Positions 57,301 through 64,000 of a stretch of DNA of 64,000 nt are shown here, piece after piece. Position numbers and translations under genes: made by a program. The stretch's first letter is position 1. Each line of letters begins with the position of its first letter. Below the pieces are notes generated by a model. It was not told where the DNA came from. It searched no databases and saw only the letters and a list, made by a program, of their open reading frames with translations. This DNA is from Hexactinellida sp. DTS-2022 (Eukaryota; Porifera; Hexactinellida). The DNA is taken from positions 4,402,001 to 4,466,000 of the forward strand of contig JAPNXP010000011.1 in NCBI GenBank assembly GCA_028753945.1, in the 5' to 3' direction.

Positions 57301-58669
57301 TCCCGAATGGGAGAGGGCGTCGACAATAGAGATTCTTCTTTCCGTCGAAAACCGGTTTCTGTCCCTGGAACTCCTGGCAGAGCGTGACCATTGCCTCAAT
57401 AATCTCCCTATTCATTCGTCTCGGACACTTGTCGGGCGTTATTGTGACGTCATAGTGCTGTATATCGTCTCTGGGGAGGCGCATCTGGAAGTAGTTAGCG
57501 CGGAGCTGAATCGGGTTCCCGTTGGTTCCTCTGCCGGGCCTCCGGGGGGGCAGACACTCAGGCGCAGTGCGACCTACGTACGTATTGGATAATACATACA
57601 GGGTATGAGTATGTTATACCGTATAATACATATGGGATATGAGTATGTTATAATACAGTGGTTATACCGTAAATACAGTAGTTCCCAACCTGGGGTCCAC
57701 AATACAGTCAACTCTCGTTATAACGAAGTGCTTGGGACCTGTAAATTCCTTCGTTATATCATCCGGATATTCGTTAAAAGCGGATAATAATTAATGTATT
57801 AGTGCTCTTGGGGAAAATCTCCATTTCGTTATATGCGGGTATTTCGTTGTATCCGGAAATTCGTACTAACGAGGTTCTATGTATATAGTATCTATGTACT
57901 TATACTTGCCGTGGGTTGGGAACTTTGCCTTGAGGGAGAGAACCGGCGTGGTAGGAGTGAGCGGGTTGGCAGCAGATCCCGTTGGCGGCGAACTAGCGCC
58001 CACAGAGAGACTCAAGCTGAGCTCAGAGTTGTCGATGTGGTATAGGACATAGGACCCCGTGGAGTCTTCTGGGGTCATGTTGAGGGCCCGCGAGAGGAGG
58101 GGCAGGGGGGGACTGGAGCTGGGGTTGCTGTTGGGAGATGTCGTGGTTAGAGCCCTGTAGATAGAGAGTAAAATAATTAATTAATAATTATAACCTATAA
58201 TTTTGACATATATGCCCTGGGATCCAATGTATAAATAGAAACTAAATATTTTCATTTTCAATTGAAATAAATTCACTTTCAATTGGCACTAAGAGATAAC
58301 TTACTAATGCAAAAATTCCCAAATCCCAATTTAGTTAGGAAAGGAAGTTATTTACATTCCCTATGCTAAACTATATATACAGTAGATGCCGGATATAACA
58401 CCGGTTATATAAGAACATTCCAGATGGAAAACGGTTGCCATATACCCTTTATATAATTTAGGCTGGTTGATGCTAAAATGACCTTGCCAGTGCCTGAAAT
58501 AACATTAGAGATATGTAATGGCAAATAATATAATATCCTACCTGTTGAGAATAGGAGTTCCTATAGGGGCAATGGTATTAGCGGGAGATAGCTGATTGGG
58601 AATGTTGAGAACCTCGCCAGTCAAAGGAGCGTTGGACATGTAACTGTCATCCTGATTTGAACTGGACAT
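45343..58669 (-). CDS. Argonaute protein, AGO clade, slicer residues intact
   Basis: About 20 exons, 5' to 3': 58669-58542, 58154-57906, 57573-57293, 56453-56272, 55624-55485, 55196-55062, 54768-54681, 54259-54112, 53720-53649, 53588-53541, 52876-52754, 52215-52082, 51271-51175, 50650-50563, 49939-49780, 49337-49247, 48445-48251, 47611-47375, 46936-46737, 45436-45343. Every junction is GT-AG and keeps frame except exon 2 to 3. The product is about 960 residues: a Ser/Pro-rich N-terminus, N and linker regions (exons 3-5), PAZ (6-9), MID (11-15) with the 5'-phosphate pocket residues of PIYAEVKR and TQCVQ, and PIWI (16-20). The DEDH slicer tetrad is present in [20 protein letters not shown] and AYYAHLV, and it ends in GMYFA. 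It should bind microRNAs or siRNAs in the cytoplasm and cleave matched RNA. Exons are GC-rich while introns are AT-rich and full of MITEs. A micro-exon may be missing between exons 2 and 3. Confidence 0.95.
45462..45919. mobile_element. family B2 MITE with a nested element, Argonaute last intron
   Basis: The outer ends are CAGTGGACTCTTGTTAATAG and 'ctaacgagagtctactg'. The interior is split by a second MITE at 45517-45801 (next entry) flanked by TA, after which the B2 sequence resumes. Confidence 0.75.
45517..45801. mobile_element. pogo-like MITE family N nested in family B2
   Basis: Starts CAGTACATCCTCGCTAATCC and ends 'cggaatagcgagggtgtactg', with TA duplicated on both sides (45515-45516 and 45802-45803). 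Only copy in the window. Confidence 0.75.
46055..46411. mobile_element. hAT-1 copy broken by other insertions
   Basis: The left end 'cagcaattcccaaccttttc' and right part 'gagatcttgtggaccccag' are hAT-1. Between them (about 46136-46340) is a foreign segment with inverse 'aagccacc'/'ggtggctta' ends, so this is a nested composite. Lies in the last Argonaute intron. Confidence 0.6.
46412..46611. mobile_element. family I element followed by a hAT-1 end
   Basis: 'caaggaattatccaggagcg' through 'ggctgtataatacactg' is family I, whose ends and behaviour at 60735 mark it as hAT-type. It is followed by 'gttgaaaaggttcggaaacc', a hAT-1 terminus in the opposite orientation. Confidence 0.6.
46992..47335. 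mobile_element. family C MITE split by family F
   Basis: The left stub 'gtcaggtta' and right body ('aacattcaatggaccaaac' through 'cacaataacctgact') belong to family C. The family F copy at 47002-47187 sits between them. In Argonaute intron 18. Confidence 0.7.
47002..47187. mobile_element. family F MITE nested in family C
   Basis: 'agtggtgctcgtttaatagc' at the left and 'attactcgaacaccactg' at the right, flanked by TA on each side. Confidence 0.72.
47976..48168. repeat. tandem repeat next to Argonaute exon 17
   Basis: About five tandem copies of a roughly 35-nt unit, 'atcatgatctaaatcaatga' plus 'tttttatcaacaaaa', with some variation. Ends about 80 bp from exon 17. Confidence 0.75.
48492..48675. 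mobile_element. pogo-like MITE family O in Argonaute intron 16
   Basis: CAGTAGAAACCGGTTTATTC at the left and 'aaacccggtttcaactg' at the right, flanked by TA. Repeats 'ggtttattctaact' inside. Confidence 0.7.
48735..49029. mobile_element. long family B MITE in Argonaute intron 16
   Basis: CAGTAGAACCTCGTTAGTAG at the left, 'ctaacgaggttctact' at the right. The left third ('gagattgaattctaggtcc' onward) is foreign to family B, so another insertion or a chimaera is likely. Confidence 0.65.
49060..49234. mobile_element. family A MITE abutting Argonaute exon 16
   Basis: CAGTGAACTCCCGTTATAAC at the left and 'ttataacgagggtttact' at the right. Its right end is 12 bp from exon 16 (49247), so the donor region of intron 16 is almost within it. 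Confidence 0.78.
49386..49500. mobile_element. decayed family D MITE, Argonaute intron 15
   Basis: 'cagtatactccgtttaatgg' and 'tcactggttaattgggtg' resemble family D. The right end was not found. Confidence 0.5.
50075..50249. mobile_element. family D MITE, Argonaute intron 14
   Basis: CAGTATACTCCGCTTAATAG at the left and 'attaagcggagtcgacta' at the right. Two internal copies of 'atttctccgcttaatcgggt'. Confidence 0.75.
50777..51053. mobile_element. MITE family L, Argonaute intron 13
   Basis: CACTCAAACCTCCCTTAT at the left and its inverse 'ataagggaggtttgagtg' at the right, with TA flanks. The terminus differs from the CAGT-type families. AT-rich interior without coding content. Confidence 0.7.
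51302..51448. mobile_element. family F MITE, Argonaute intron 12
   Basis: CAGTAGTGTTCGCCTAATAT at the left and 'attacgcgaaaaccactg' at the right. First of three elements packed end to end in this intron. Confidence 0.72.
51449..51612. mobile_element. family C MITE, right end lost, Argonaute intron 12
   Basis: 'tagttaagtctgcttattg' directly after the family F element, with the family C interior intact to 'ttagtccctgaatg'. The right terminus is replaced by the next element. Confidence 0.65.
51624..52040. mobile_element. family A MITE split by a hAT element, Argonaute intron 12
   Basis: The left half is 51624-51730 and the right half ('cttataacgaagaatttaca' to 'taactggagttg') resumes at about 51988. 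Removing the inserted element and one target copy restores a contiguous family A interior. Confidence 0.78.
51723..51995. mobile_element. hAT-type MITE (hAT-3) with perfect 8-bp target duplication
   Basis: The element (51731-51987, 257 bp) starts CAGGGTTCCGCAAACT and ends AGTTTGCGGAACCCTG. It is flanked by perfect GCTTATAA repeats at 51723-51730 and 51988-51995. Internal 'caggccaca'-like repeats. Inserted into a family A MITE, so it is the younger of the two. Confidence 0.9.
52304..52425. mobile_element. family I element, inverted, Argonaute intron 11
   Basis: 'acagccatttgtaaatacgc' to 'attggcgctcttaatt' is the reverse orientation of family I at 46412. A 36-nt segment containing 'ggttataacaaaggtaatta' is directly duplicated just before it. 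Confidence 0.5.
52486..52625. mobile_element. hAT-1 MITE inserted in the tip of a family B MITE
   Basis: The element (52494-52617) starts CAGTGACTCCCAACCTTTTC and ends 'agttgggaaccacta'. It is flanked by 'cagtagaa' and 'cagttgaa', a 7/8 match that duplicates the first bases of the family B terminus. Confidence 0.78.
52618..52722. mobile_element. family B MITE, target of the hAT-1 insertion
   Basis: CAGTTGAACCTTGTTAGTAC at the left and 'gttatgattctactata' at the right. Family B interior. Confidence 0.65.
53764..53921. mobile_element. family B MITE, Argonaute intron 8
   Basis: CAGTAGAACCTCGTTAGTAG at the left. The right end is eroded after 'acggtgttcgtacta'. Confidence 0.68.
54278..54333. repeat. 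(AAT)n simple repeat, Argonaute intron 7
   Basis: Runs of aat/taa with scattered aac and atg units, starting about 20 bp from exon 8. Confidence 0.8.
54336..54415. mobile_element. 80-bp inverted-repeat element family P, Argonaute intron 7
   Basis: AATTACAGCTGTGC at the left and its inverse GCACAGCTGTAATT at the right. A related half copy ('tagctgtgcagacagcattt') is in cathepsin intron 1 near 43828. Confidence 0.65.
54473..54592. mobile_element. family B MITE, internally deleted, Argonaute intron 7
   Basis: 'cattagaacctcgttagtac' at the left and 'aataacgagattctaca' at the right. Lacks about 40 bp of the usual middle. Confidence 0.68.
55205..55405. repeat. (AAAC)n-type microsatellite, Argonaute intron 5
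   Basis: About 200 bp of aaac, aact, aaat and aagc tetranucleotides in tandem. It starts 9 bp from exon 6 and covers much of the intron. Confidence 0.9.
55696..55853. mobile_element. family B MITE, Argonaute intron 4
   Basis: CAGTAGAACCTCGTTAGTAC at the left, 'ttacgaggttctactg' at the right, flanked by TA. Inverted relative to the next element. Confidence 0.75.
55924..56241. mobile_element. family B MITE with triplicated interior, Argonaute intron 4
   Basis: 'agtagaacctcgttagtacg' at the left and 'ctactaacgatgtaccacc' at the right. The segment 'aaccaatatcatttgtattg' to 'aatagtgttcg' occurs three times in tandem, so the element is about twice the normal length. Ends about 30 bp from exon 4. 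Confidence 0.72.
56474..56794. mobile_element. family A-related MITE with 16-nt tandem array, Argonaute intron 3
   Basis: Starts CAGTAACTCCCGTATAACGA and ends 'ataagggtagtttactg', flanked by TA. The centre has six TTCGTTATAA(G/C)CGGA units, each resembling the CENP-B box pattern TTCGnnnnAnnCGGG except for its last G. Confidence 0.78.
56820..57245. repeat. decayed elements in Argonaute intron 3
   Basis: 'ccctgaataagcgtcggatc' (about 56837) and 'ccccgaataagcgtcgagtt' (about 57251) are near-identical blocks on either side of AT-rich sequence holding a family M fragment. Probably remnants of one larger element related to 39811-40030. Confidence 0.4.
57676..57700. mobile_element. hAT-1 terminus, 25 bp
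   Basis: CAGTAGTTCCCAACCTGGGG plus 'tccac' is a hAT-1 end. The rest is missing. In Argonaute intron 2. Confidence 0.55.
57705..57882. mobile_element. family A MITE fused to a family B terminus, Argonaute intron 2
   Basis: CAGTCAACTCTCGTTATAAC begins family A, which runs to 'cgttgtatccgg' at about 57856. It continues as 'attcgtactaacgaggttct', the right end of family B. Ends about 24 bp from exon 2. Confidence 0.65.
58380..58460. mobile_element. partial family G MITE, Argonaute intron 1
   Basis: CAGTAGATGCCGGATATAAC followed by 'ggaaaacggttgccatata'. The far end is missing. Confidence 0.55.
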
Positions 58670-59529
58670 CTATTCAGCGATATTCCGTCTAATTGTAATG
58701 CAACACAAATAGGTGGGAAATAGGAACCAGTATATTTGACGTTTTTTATGCATATTTAGTAAATAATGAATGATTTTTGCTGAAAAATGTAAAAAAATGC
58801 CATTTTGCAATATTGAAAATTATAAAATAAAAGTAATCAAGTATGAGAAATAAATAAGAATATTCAAAATTTCTGAGCGATCTCGAGATATGAATAACTA
58901 TTGCATACAAACGGCAACAAGGAATCCTAAGCTTGAATAAGTGCATACTTTTCAAGTGGATGCGTGGTCTATTCAATAATGCATGCAAGGCTTCCAATTT
59001 ATGAAATACAATAGCATGCCAATAGTAAATTTACGTAGTTAGGAATAGCTTGTAATAAATTAGAATTCTAAAATGGGATAAATAAATGTATTCGAAATTG
59101 TAACTGTGGTCAAAATAGAAGAAATTTATTTCGAAATATCTATTTCTAATTACAGTTGCTAAGCAATTTCATAAACATATTTTTTACCAGAGATATTAAT
59201 AAGAAATTTACATTAATATTTATAACAATGATTACGTAACAGCTAACACAAGTTATTACTCAACATAATAATTACATTAAACAGCATATAAATAATATGG
59301 GTTCGTATTAAAACATTCTCCAAATCCCTAGAGAACTTATTGAGTCATATATATTTGTATTTCCGAAAAGGTTATCCAAAATACAACATATGAAGCCAGT
59401 CAGTGTGTAAAATATAATTTTTTTGTATTACACATTTCAAAACATGGTTTTCAGTCAATTATAGGACAAACATTAGCATTTATTTACCAATAGCCACCTC
59501 AGATCTTCAGGGCATTTACTATGCAGGGC

Positions 59530-59665
59530 TAGGTTTCATCCAGGCAAAGGAAACTTGTCTAGTCGCGCAAAATTCGAGAGGTGCTCCCATAGACGCAATA
59601 CAAAATTACAAATTGAGAAATTTTTTGAAAAAACAGAAATTATTTGCCTGTATGAAAGCCTGATG
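59530..59665. mobile_element. family H element
   Basis: 'ggtttcatccaggcaaagg' at the left and 'tttgcctgtatgaaagcct' at the right, with 'tcgcgcaaaattcgagagg' inside. Confidence 0.58.
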
Positions 59666-59778
59666 TTCCTCTAACTTGGTTAGACAGATACTGATAGACC
59701 AATCCATCCCTTAGCATATACCCTCGTGCTCTGGACCAAGGGGTAATACACCAATCGGGCCTGTAAATGTATCTTATA

Positions 59779-59934
59779 AAGTGGAACCTCGTTAGTACGA
59801 ACACCAGGGGACATCAAAATGTATATTCCTTATACGGAATTAGTCTAAACCAATATCAATTGTATTGAAAAGACTTTAAAGGGGTCTGAAATAGTGTTTG
59901 TATTAATCGTGTTCGCACTAACGAGCTTCTACTG
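59779..59934. mobile_element. family B MITE
   Basis: 'agtggaacctcgttagtacg' at the left, 'ctaacgagcttctactg' at the right. Confidence 0.7.
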
Positions 59935-60136
59935 TTCACAGTTGCGGCGGAAGCTAATAAAAACTAGGGGGGCTAACCTGTGTAACTATGTTCACCTTCA
60001 AATAGGAGAACGAAATATTTGGGCGACTTAAACGTATATTCTATGACTATGAGTCTATGAGTATTGTAAATCTTACGATTGGCCACAAAATCACAATTAG
60101 TATTCGAAATAAATATTTGCTACATTAAGTATATCT

Positions 60137-60200
60137 GTTGCAGTGTATTAGAGAACTTAGTGTGTACGCGTACTCACTAAGTTCTCTAATACACTGCAAC
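60137..60200. repeat. perfect 26-bp inverted repeat (hairpin)
   Basis: The arm at 60137-60162 (starts GTTGCAGTGTATTAG, ends AACTTAGTG) is the exact complement of 60175-60200. The 12-nt centre holds the further palindrome GTACGCGTAC, so the structure is almost one unbroken palindrome of 64 bp. No TA or 8-bp target duplication at its ends. It could be a very young MITE, a hairpin RNA gene or a chance inverted duplication. Confidence 0.8.
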
Positions 60201-60726
60201 ATATCTATGTATTTTAACCATTGTTTAACTAATAAATATTCCAAGATCAAAGCGAGGACTGACATTTATTTGTCATATTTTAGTTTCATGGTGAATGAAG
60301 TGGTATCATACTATTACAAAATTTCAATATTCAATTAATTTCTCAGATCATTCAAATAAATATCGAATCGTCAAATAAATTCAAAAAAACAACATAAAAT
60401 AATTTGAATCAATTTTCAAGTCATTTCCAAATATCTAAGTCATTTTCCAAATAAATAAAGTATTGAGAAAACAACATCAACAAATAATACAAAATTGGAC
60501 ATCAAGTCATAACCAAATCAATTTTCAAGTCATATTTCGATTACTTTCACGACTGAAGGTGACACTCACTAACGCAGATAAATACTTAATTGTCCTTTAC
60601 TAGTGTTATAGATATCACCTATAATCTTCAGGAGTACTGTCCTTGGGAAAGGCAGTAGTTGGCATTACGGGACACTACATGAGTAAGTCTGTAGGGTTAG
60701 TCAGGCAGTACGACTTGTAGCCATAG

Positions 60727-60867
60727 TCTAGGACCAAGGAATTATCCAGGAGCGCGAGACGCTCCTTTTGGAGCATGATTTTTGGAAAATTTGAATCTAG
60801 GAGAGCGAAAATTTGTAATCCTCTCCTATACCGTCTACAAATGGCTGTATAATACACTGTCTAGGAC
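60727..60867. mobile_element. family I hAT-type MITE with perfect 8-bp target duplication
   Basis: The element (60735-60859, 125 bp) begins CAAGGAATTATCCAGGAGCG and ends 'ggctgtataatacactg'. It is flanked by TCTAGGAC at 60727-60734 and 60860-60867, which defines family I as hAT-type. It sits inside the ribozyme-associated sequence. Confidence 0.85.
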
Positions 60868-60921
60868 TATGGATACTTGGGCAGTCGGCTACGGGCTGGA
60901 GCGAGGTGCGGCAGTACGCAT

Positions 60922-60973
60922 GGTGGTCGAGGGTTACTCTCCTGATGAGTCCCTGTGATGGGACGAAACCACT
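60922..60973 (+). ncRNA. hammerhead self-cleaving ribozyme (stem III open)
   Basis: All invariant core positions are present: CTGATGA at 60942-60948, GAA at 60965-60967, A15.1 at 60968 paired with T at 60927, and C17 at 60928. Predicted cleavage falls between 60928 and 60929. Stem I is GAGGG/CTCTC (60929-60933 with 60937-60941, loop TTA). Stem II is GTCCC/GGGAC (60949-60953 with 60960-60964, loop of 6). Stem III is GGTGGT/ACCACT (60922-60927 with 60968-60973, one G-U). With stems I and II closed and III open this is type III topology. A self-cleaving RNA of this kind usually processes multimeric transcripts of small retroelements. Short stems make activity uncertain. Confidence 0.87.
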
Positions 60974-61008
60974 CACTAATAAGTTATTTAATTAATTAAA
61001 TGTAAATA

Positions 61009-61219
61009 CAGTCAGGTTCTTTTATTATGAACATTCAATGAACCAAATAACTGTGTTCATAAATCATAATAGAGAGACTTCATAATAAGCGAACTCAATT
61101 GAACTTATACAAACCCTATGTAAGTTGTTAGTTTGGGACCATAGGGCTTTGTTGATAATAAAAAGTTTTTCTTATCAAGCAGATAAAAAATTGTCCACAA
61201 TATTTTTCAAACTTGACTG
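61009..61219. mobile_element. family C MITE just after the ribozyme
   Basis: CAGTCAGGTTCTTTTATTAT at the left and 'ttttcaaacttgactg' at the right, with a 10-nt internal duplication 'tcataaatcataata'. Confidence 0.72.
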
Positions 61220-64000
61220 TAAATACTAGTAAATACTTATAAATATTACGTCATTGCATTGCTAAAGTGCGTATATGGTTTGGTAATATTTATTCTAACA
61301 ATTGCAACTATGGAATAATTCCTACTCGTTATAAACACTTAGAAAAGAAATTCCAAAGAATGCAACCTATGTGAGCGAAGAGCTGAATAAATTTAAAACC
61401 TAATTATAGAAAATGCATTCATTCATGTGACACCAATTTCGAAAAATGTAATCTGTATAACAAGCCGATGGCCGATTTTTAAATTTAAATTTAAATGTGA
61501 GTGATTTAACAACACAATTAACAAATTTGTATTCTCACAAGAAGACAAAAAATTGTATACCTTGATATCATTCAAGGAATGTAATCATATTTTGATACAA
61601 TTTTTGAGATTTTCCAAATTAGGAACCCCCAAAATTTTTTGCCGAGCCTTAAAAGTTGTCACCTATTGGATGTAGTGATAAAGCCGGAAAATGGTTTGTA
61701 AGTCAAATGAAATTTCCATTGATAATTGTGCCATTGAATTCGACAATAATTTGTATAGTCTAATATTAATTAACAATTCAATTCTAAATCCCTGACTTTT
61801 ATGCTAATTAGTTGAGAATATTAGTTTCATATATACAATGCATAAGAAGAAGTTTCGAGTAGGTGTTAATCACTTTTGAATAGAATTTCATTAGTGTAAG
61901 TGATCCCAACTTATCTAGGATTGTCTAAAACAAAGAAAAAATTAAGATGATAAAACTTAACTGAATAAATTATCACAAAATTCCGAAAATATTAAATTCT
62001 CCATTGTATTACGTCAAATATTTAGAATTTTTAATATGAATTTAAATGTAAACAATTTTGAGAATCAGTTCTAGATTTATCTGTTAGTAAATAATTGATA
62101 ATAATTTGAATATTTAAGTATTAAAAGTTGTTCCAAATAAAACCAATCTGTTGTTGTATCAGTATTCACAGCTGGAAATTGTTTAATCAAATTTCGTGTA
62201 ATAGTGTCAAATTCAAAGACTTCTAATTATCTTTAATTATTTTGAATTTACAGATTACTGAAGCCAAAAAAATCTTTTGTGTGTCGTTTGAATGAGAATT
62301 TAACGCTCATTGAATAAAACTCGAAAAATGATTGACAAAAATATGATTCGGTTAAAAATATAATGAAACTGCTCTACATGCAATTAATAATTCATTACAA
62401 ATTTTTTATAAACATTGTTACAATATCACAAAAATGTAGACAACGTAATTTAATTGACAACCATATATGTATATACAAATGTTTTTACTATGAATGGACT
62501 TTGTCCTGAATGTAGATCCATAATAAAGGCCTTTGTTTGACACATAATTTAATAGATTATCTTGAATAGGCCATCTGGCTGAAACATAGAATTTTCTTAT
62601 TATGCAAAAACCTGAGAAAATAGGAATTAGTTGTATATTAGATCGGAACTGAAATTCAAGGAACCAAAATTTAAATCCTTAGAAATATATAATTGGAAGA
62701 GCAGATTCTCTGCGAATGATCAAAAGAATCGATTCTTGTCTAAAGATAATTTCTATTCAATTCTAATATTTTGAATTCCAATTTGGAGTAACACTAGTGG
62801 ATTAAGTCGCGCAGTCTAACTGACTGAAATGTGAATTTTATCCAAATTCTTGATTAGAAAATTATGAATAGACACAGCTGTCCGATCGAATTAGCACAGG
62901 GATGGTAGTGAACACTTTGTGAGCACATAATTAACTCAATAATTAAACTCTGCTACTAATTGTTGAAATTTTTAACGACGACGAAAGCGACTAATTATGG
63001 TTTCACCAATTCGTATTACTATATATATGATGCAAAAATGTCGGGAATAAATTAGGTGCAAGCATTCATTTGGGAGGTTGTTGTATATTTAGCGGTTAAA
63101 TTTTCAAAGGTATAGAAGAGGTAAATTTGTTTATTTTGCTAATAAAATATGAATAAAATAAGTTGTAAAGGCCTTTTGTAGTTTTCAAGATATTTGAATT
63201 GCAAAGTAAATGAATTTAATATTAATTTTATGCATTTTCAAGGAATATTTTGAATCAAATTCAATAATATTAATTTAATAACAAAACTTGCATATTTCCA
63301 AAATAGTCATCAAAATTTACTATTTACTATAAAACTTTTTTTAACTCAATATAAAATTCTGAAGTGTGATTTCCTTAAAATAATTGTTTTATTATATTTT
63401 AACACTTCTATCAATCAAAATATCAAATATATATTTTCCTTGCTTAGCAAATTAATTAAAAGCAAATTATATTGATTTGTAATGGACAAACGTAATGATA
63501 GATACCATATAGCTGCCAAAAATGTTGACGAAAAATAAGAGTTGTGAATGTGAAGTAATCGATTAAACTTATTTGTAAATGCAAAAATATGTGTAAAATG
63601 TGCAGATTCGTTCCTTACATGCCATTAGGGAGAAAGTCATTGTCTATATTTAGTTTTTTTCCAATTTCTATAGAATATTATTAGAAAAACTTATTATGCA
63701 TAGAACACGAATATTTTCAAATTCATGTTTAAAATATGATTTTGAATTCATTTTGCAATATAAAAGAAATTTTGGATATTCAATAATCTGTTTTTACAAA
63801 TACAAACAATTAATTTTCAATTAATTTTTACTTCCTCGCCTTCAAAATTCATTCATTCCTTACCACGGACATCAAAAGTCAAATTAAACCTTCGAATCAA
63901 GGAACTAGAGTTGTAAATGAATATATAAATGAAACATAATACGTATACAATCAGTAGTAATACAAAGGGATGTAAACCAACTCATTTATGAATAGAAAGC

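Larger units (their letters stand above)
60563..60979 (+). other. possible retrozyme-like unit ending in a hammerhead
   Basis: The 10-mer CACTCACTAA occurs at 60563-60572 and again at 60970-60979, directly after the ribozyme. The interval is visibly less AT-rich than its surroundings. Removing the hAT insertion at 60735-60859 and one target copy leaves about 274 bp between repeats, within the size of animal retrozyme units. No intact second hammerhead was found at the left end. Confidence 0.35.
58670..64000. other. non-coding region upstream of Argonaute
   Basis: Contains a family H fragment, a family B and a family C MITE, a perfect inverted repeat, and the hammerhead ribozyme region at about 60540-60990. 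From 61220 to 64000 it is plain AT-rich DNA in which no gene or element was recognised. Confidence 0.55.

Overview
The window is AT-rich nuclear DNA from an animal. Spliceosomal GT-AG introns interrupt three of the five convincing genes. The gene set is a MAP-kinase-phosphatase-type dual-specificity phosphatase, an XRCC2-type RAD51 paralogue, a Tweety-family membrane protein, a cathepsin B-like cysteine protease and an Argonaute of the AGO clade. The exact lineage (sponge, cnidarian or other invertebrate) cannot be settled from the sequence alone. No rRNA, tRNA or CRISPR array was recognised.

Layout: positions 1-3610 are non-coding with two short inverted-repeat transposons. A single-exon phosphatase gene lies on the minus strand at 3611-4624. 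About 30 kb (4.7-34.5 kb) then has no convincing gene and is a graveyard of short non-autonomous transposons. A compact cluster follows: XRCC2 (+, 34767-35651, one exon, a MITE on each side), Tweety homologue (+, 36885-41223, six exons), cathepsin B-like protease (-, 42256-44421, three exons) and Argonaute (-, 45343-58669, about 20 exons). The final 5.3 kb is non-coding, with a perfect inverted repeat at 60137-60200 and a hammerhead ribozyme at 60922-60973.

The window is saturated with at least a dozen families of short MITE-like elements. Most begin CAGT and end ACTG next to TA, as pogo/Tc1-mariner-type elements do. Others have the 8-bp target duplications of hAT elements. No transposase or reverse transcriptase reading frame was seen, so all are non-autonomous here. 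Many lie in introns, several are nested, and one pogo-like family carries internal arrays resembling the CENP-B box.

The most notable observation is the hammerhead ribozyme. Every core nucleotide is present, stems I and II close as hairpins and stem III is open. A 10-nt direct repeat about 407 bp apart suggests a unit of retrozyme size, interrupted by a hAT MITE that left a perfect 8-bp duplication. The five genes do not form an obvious pathway.
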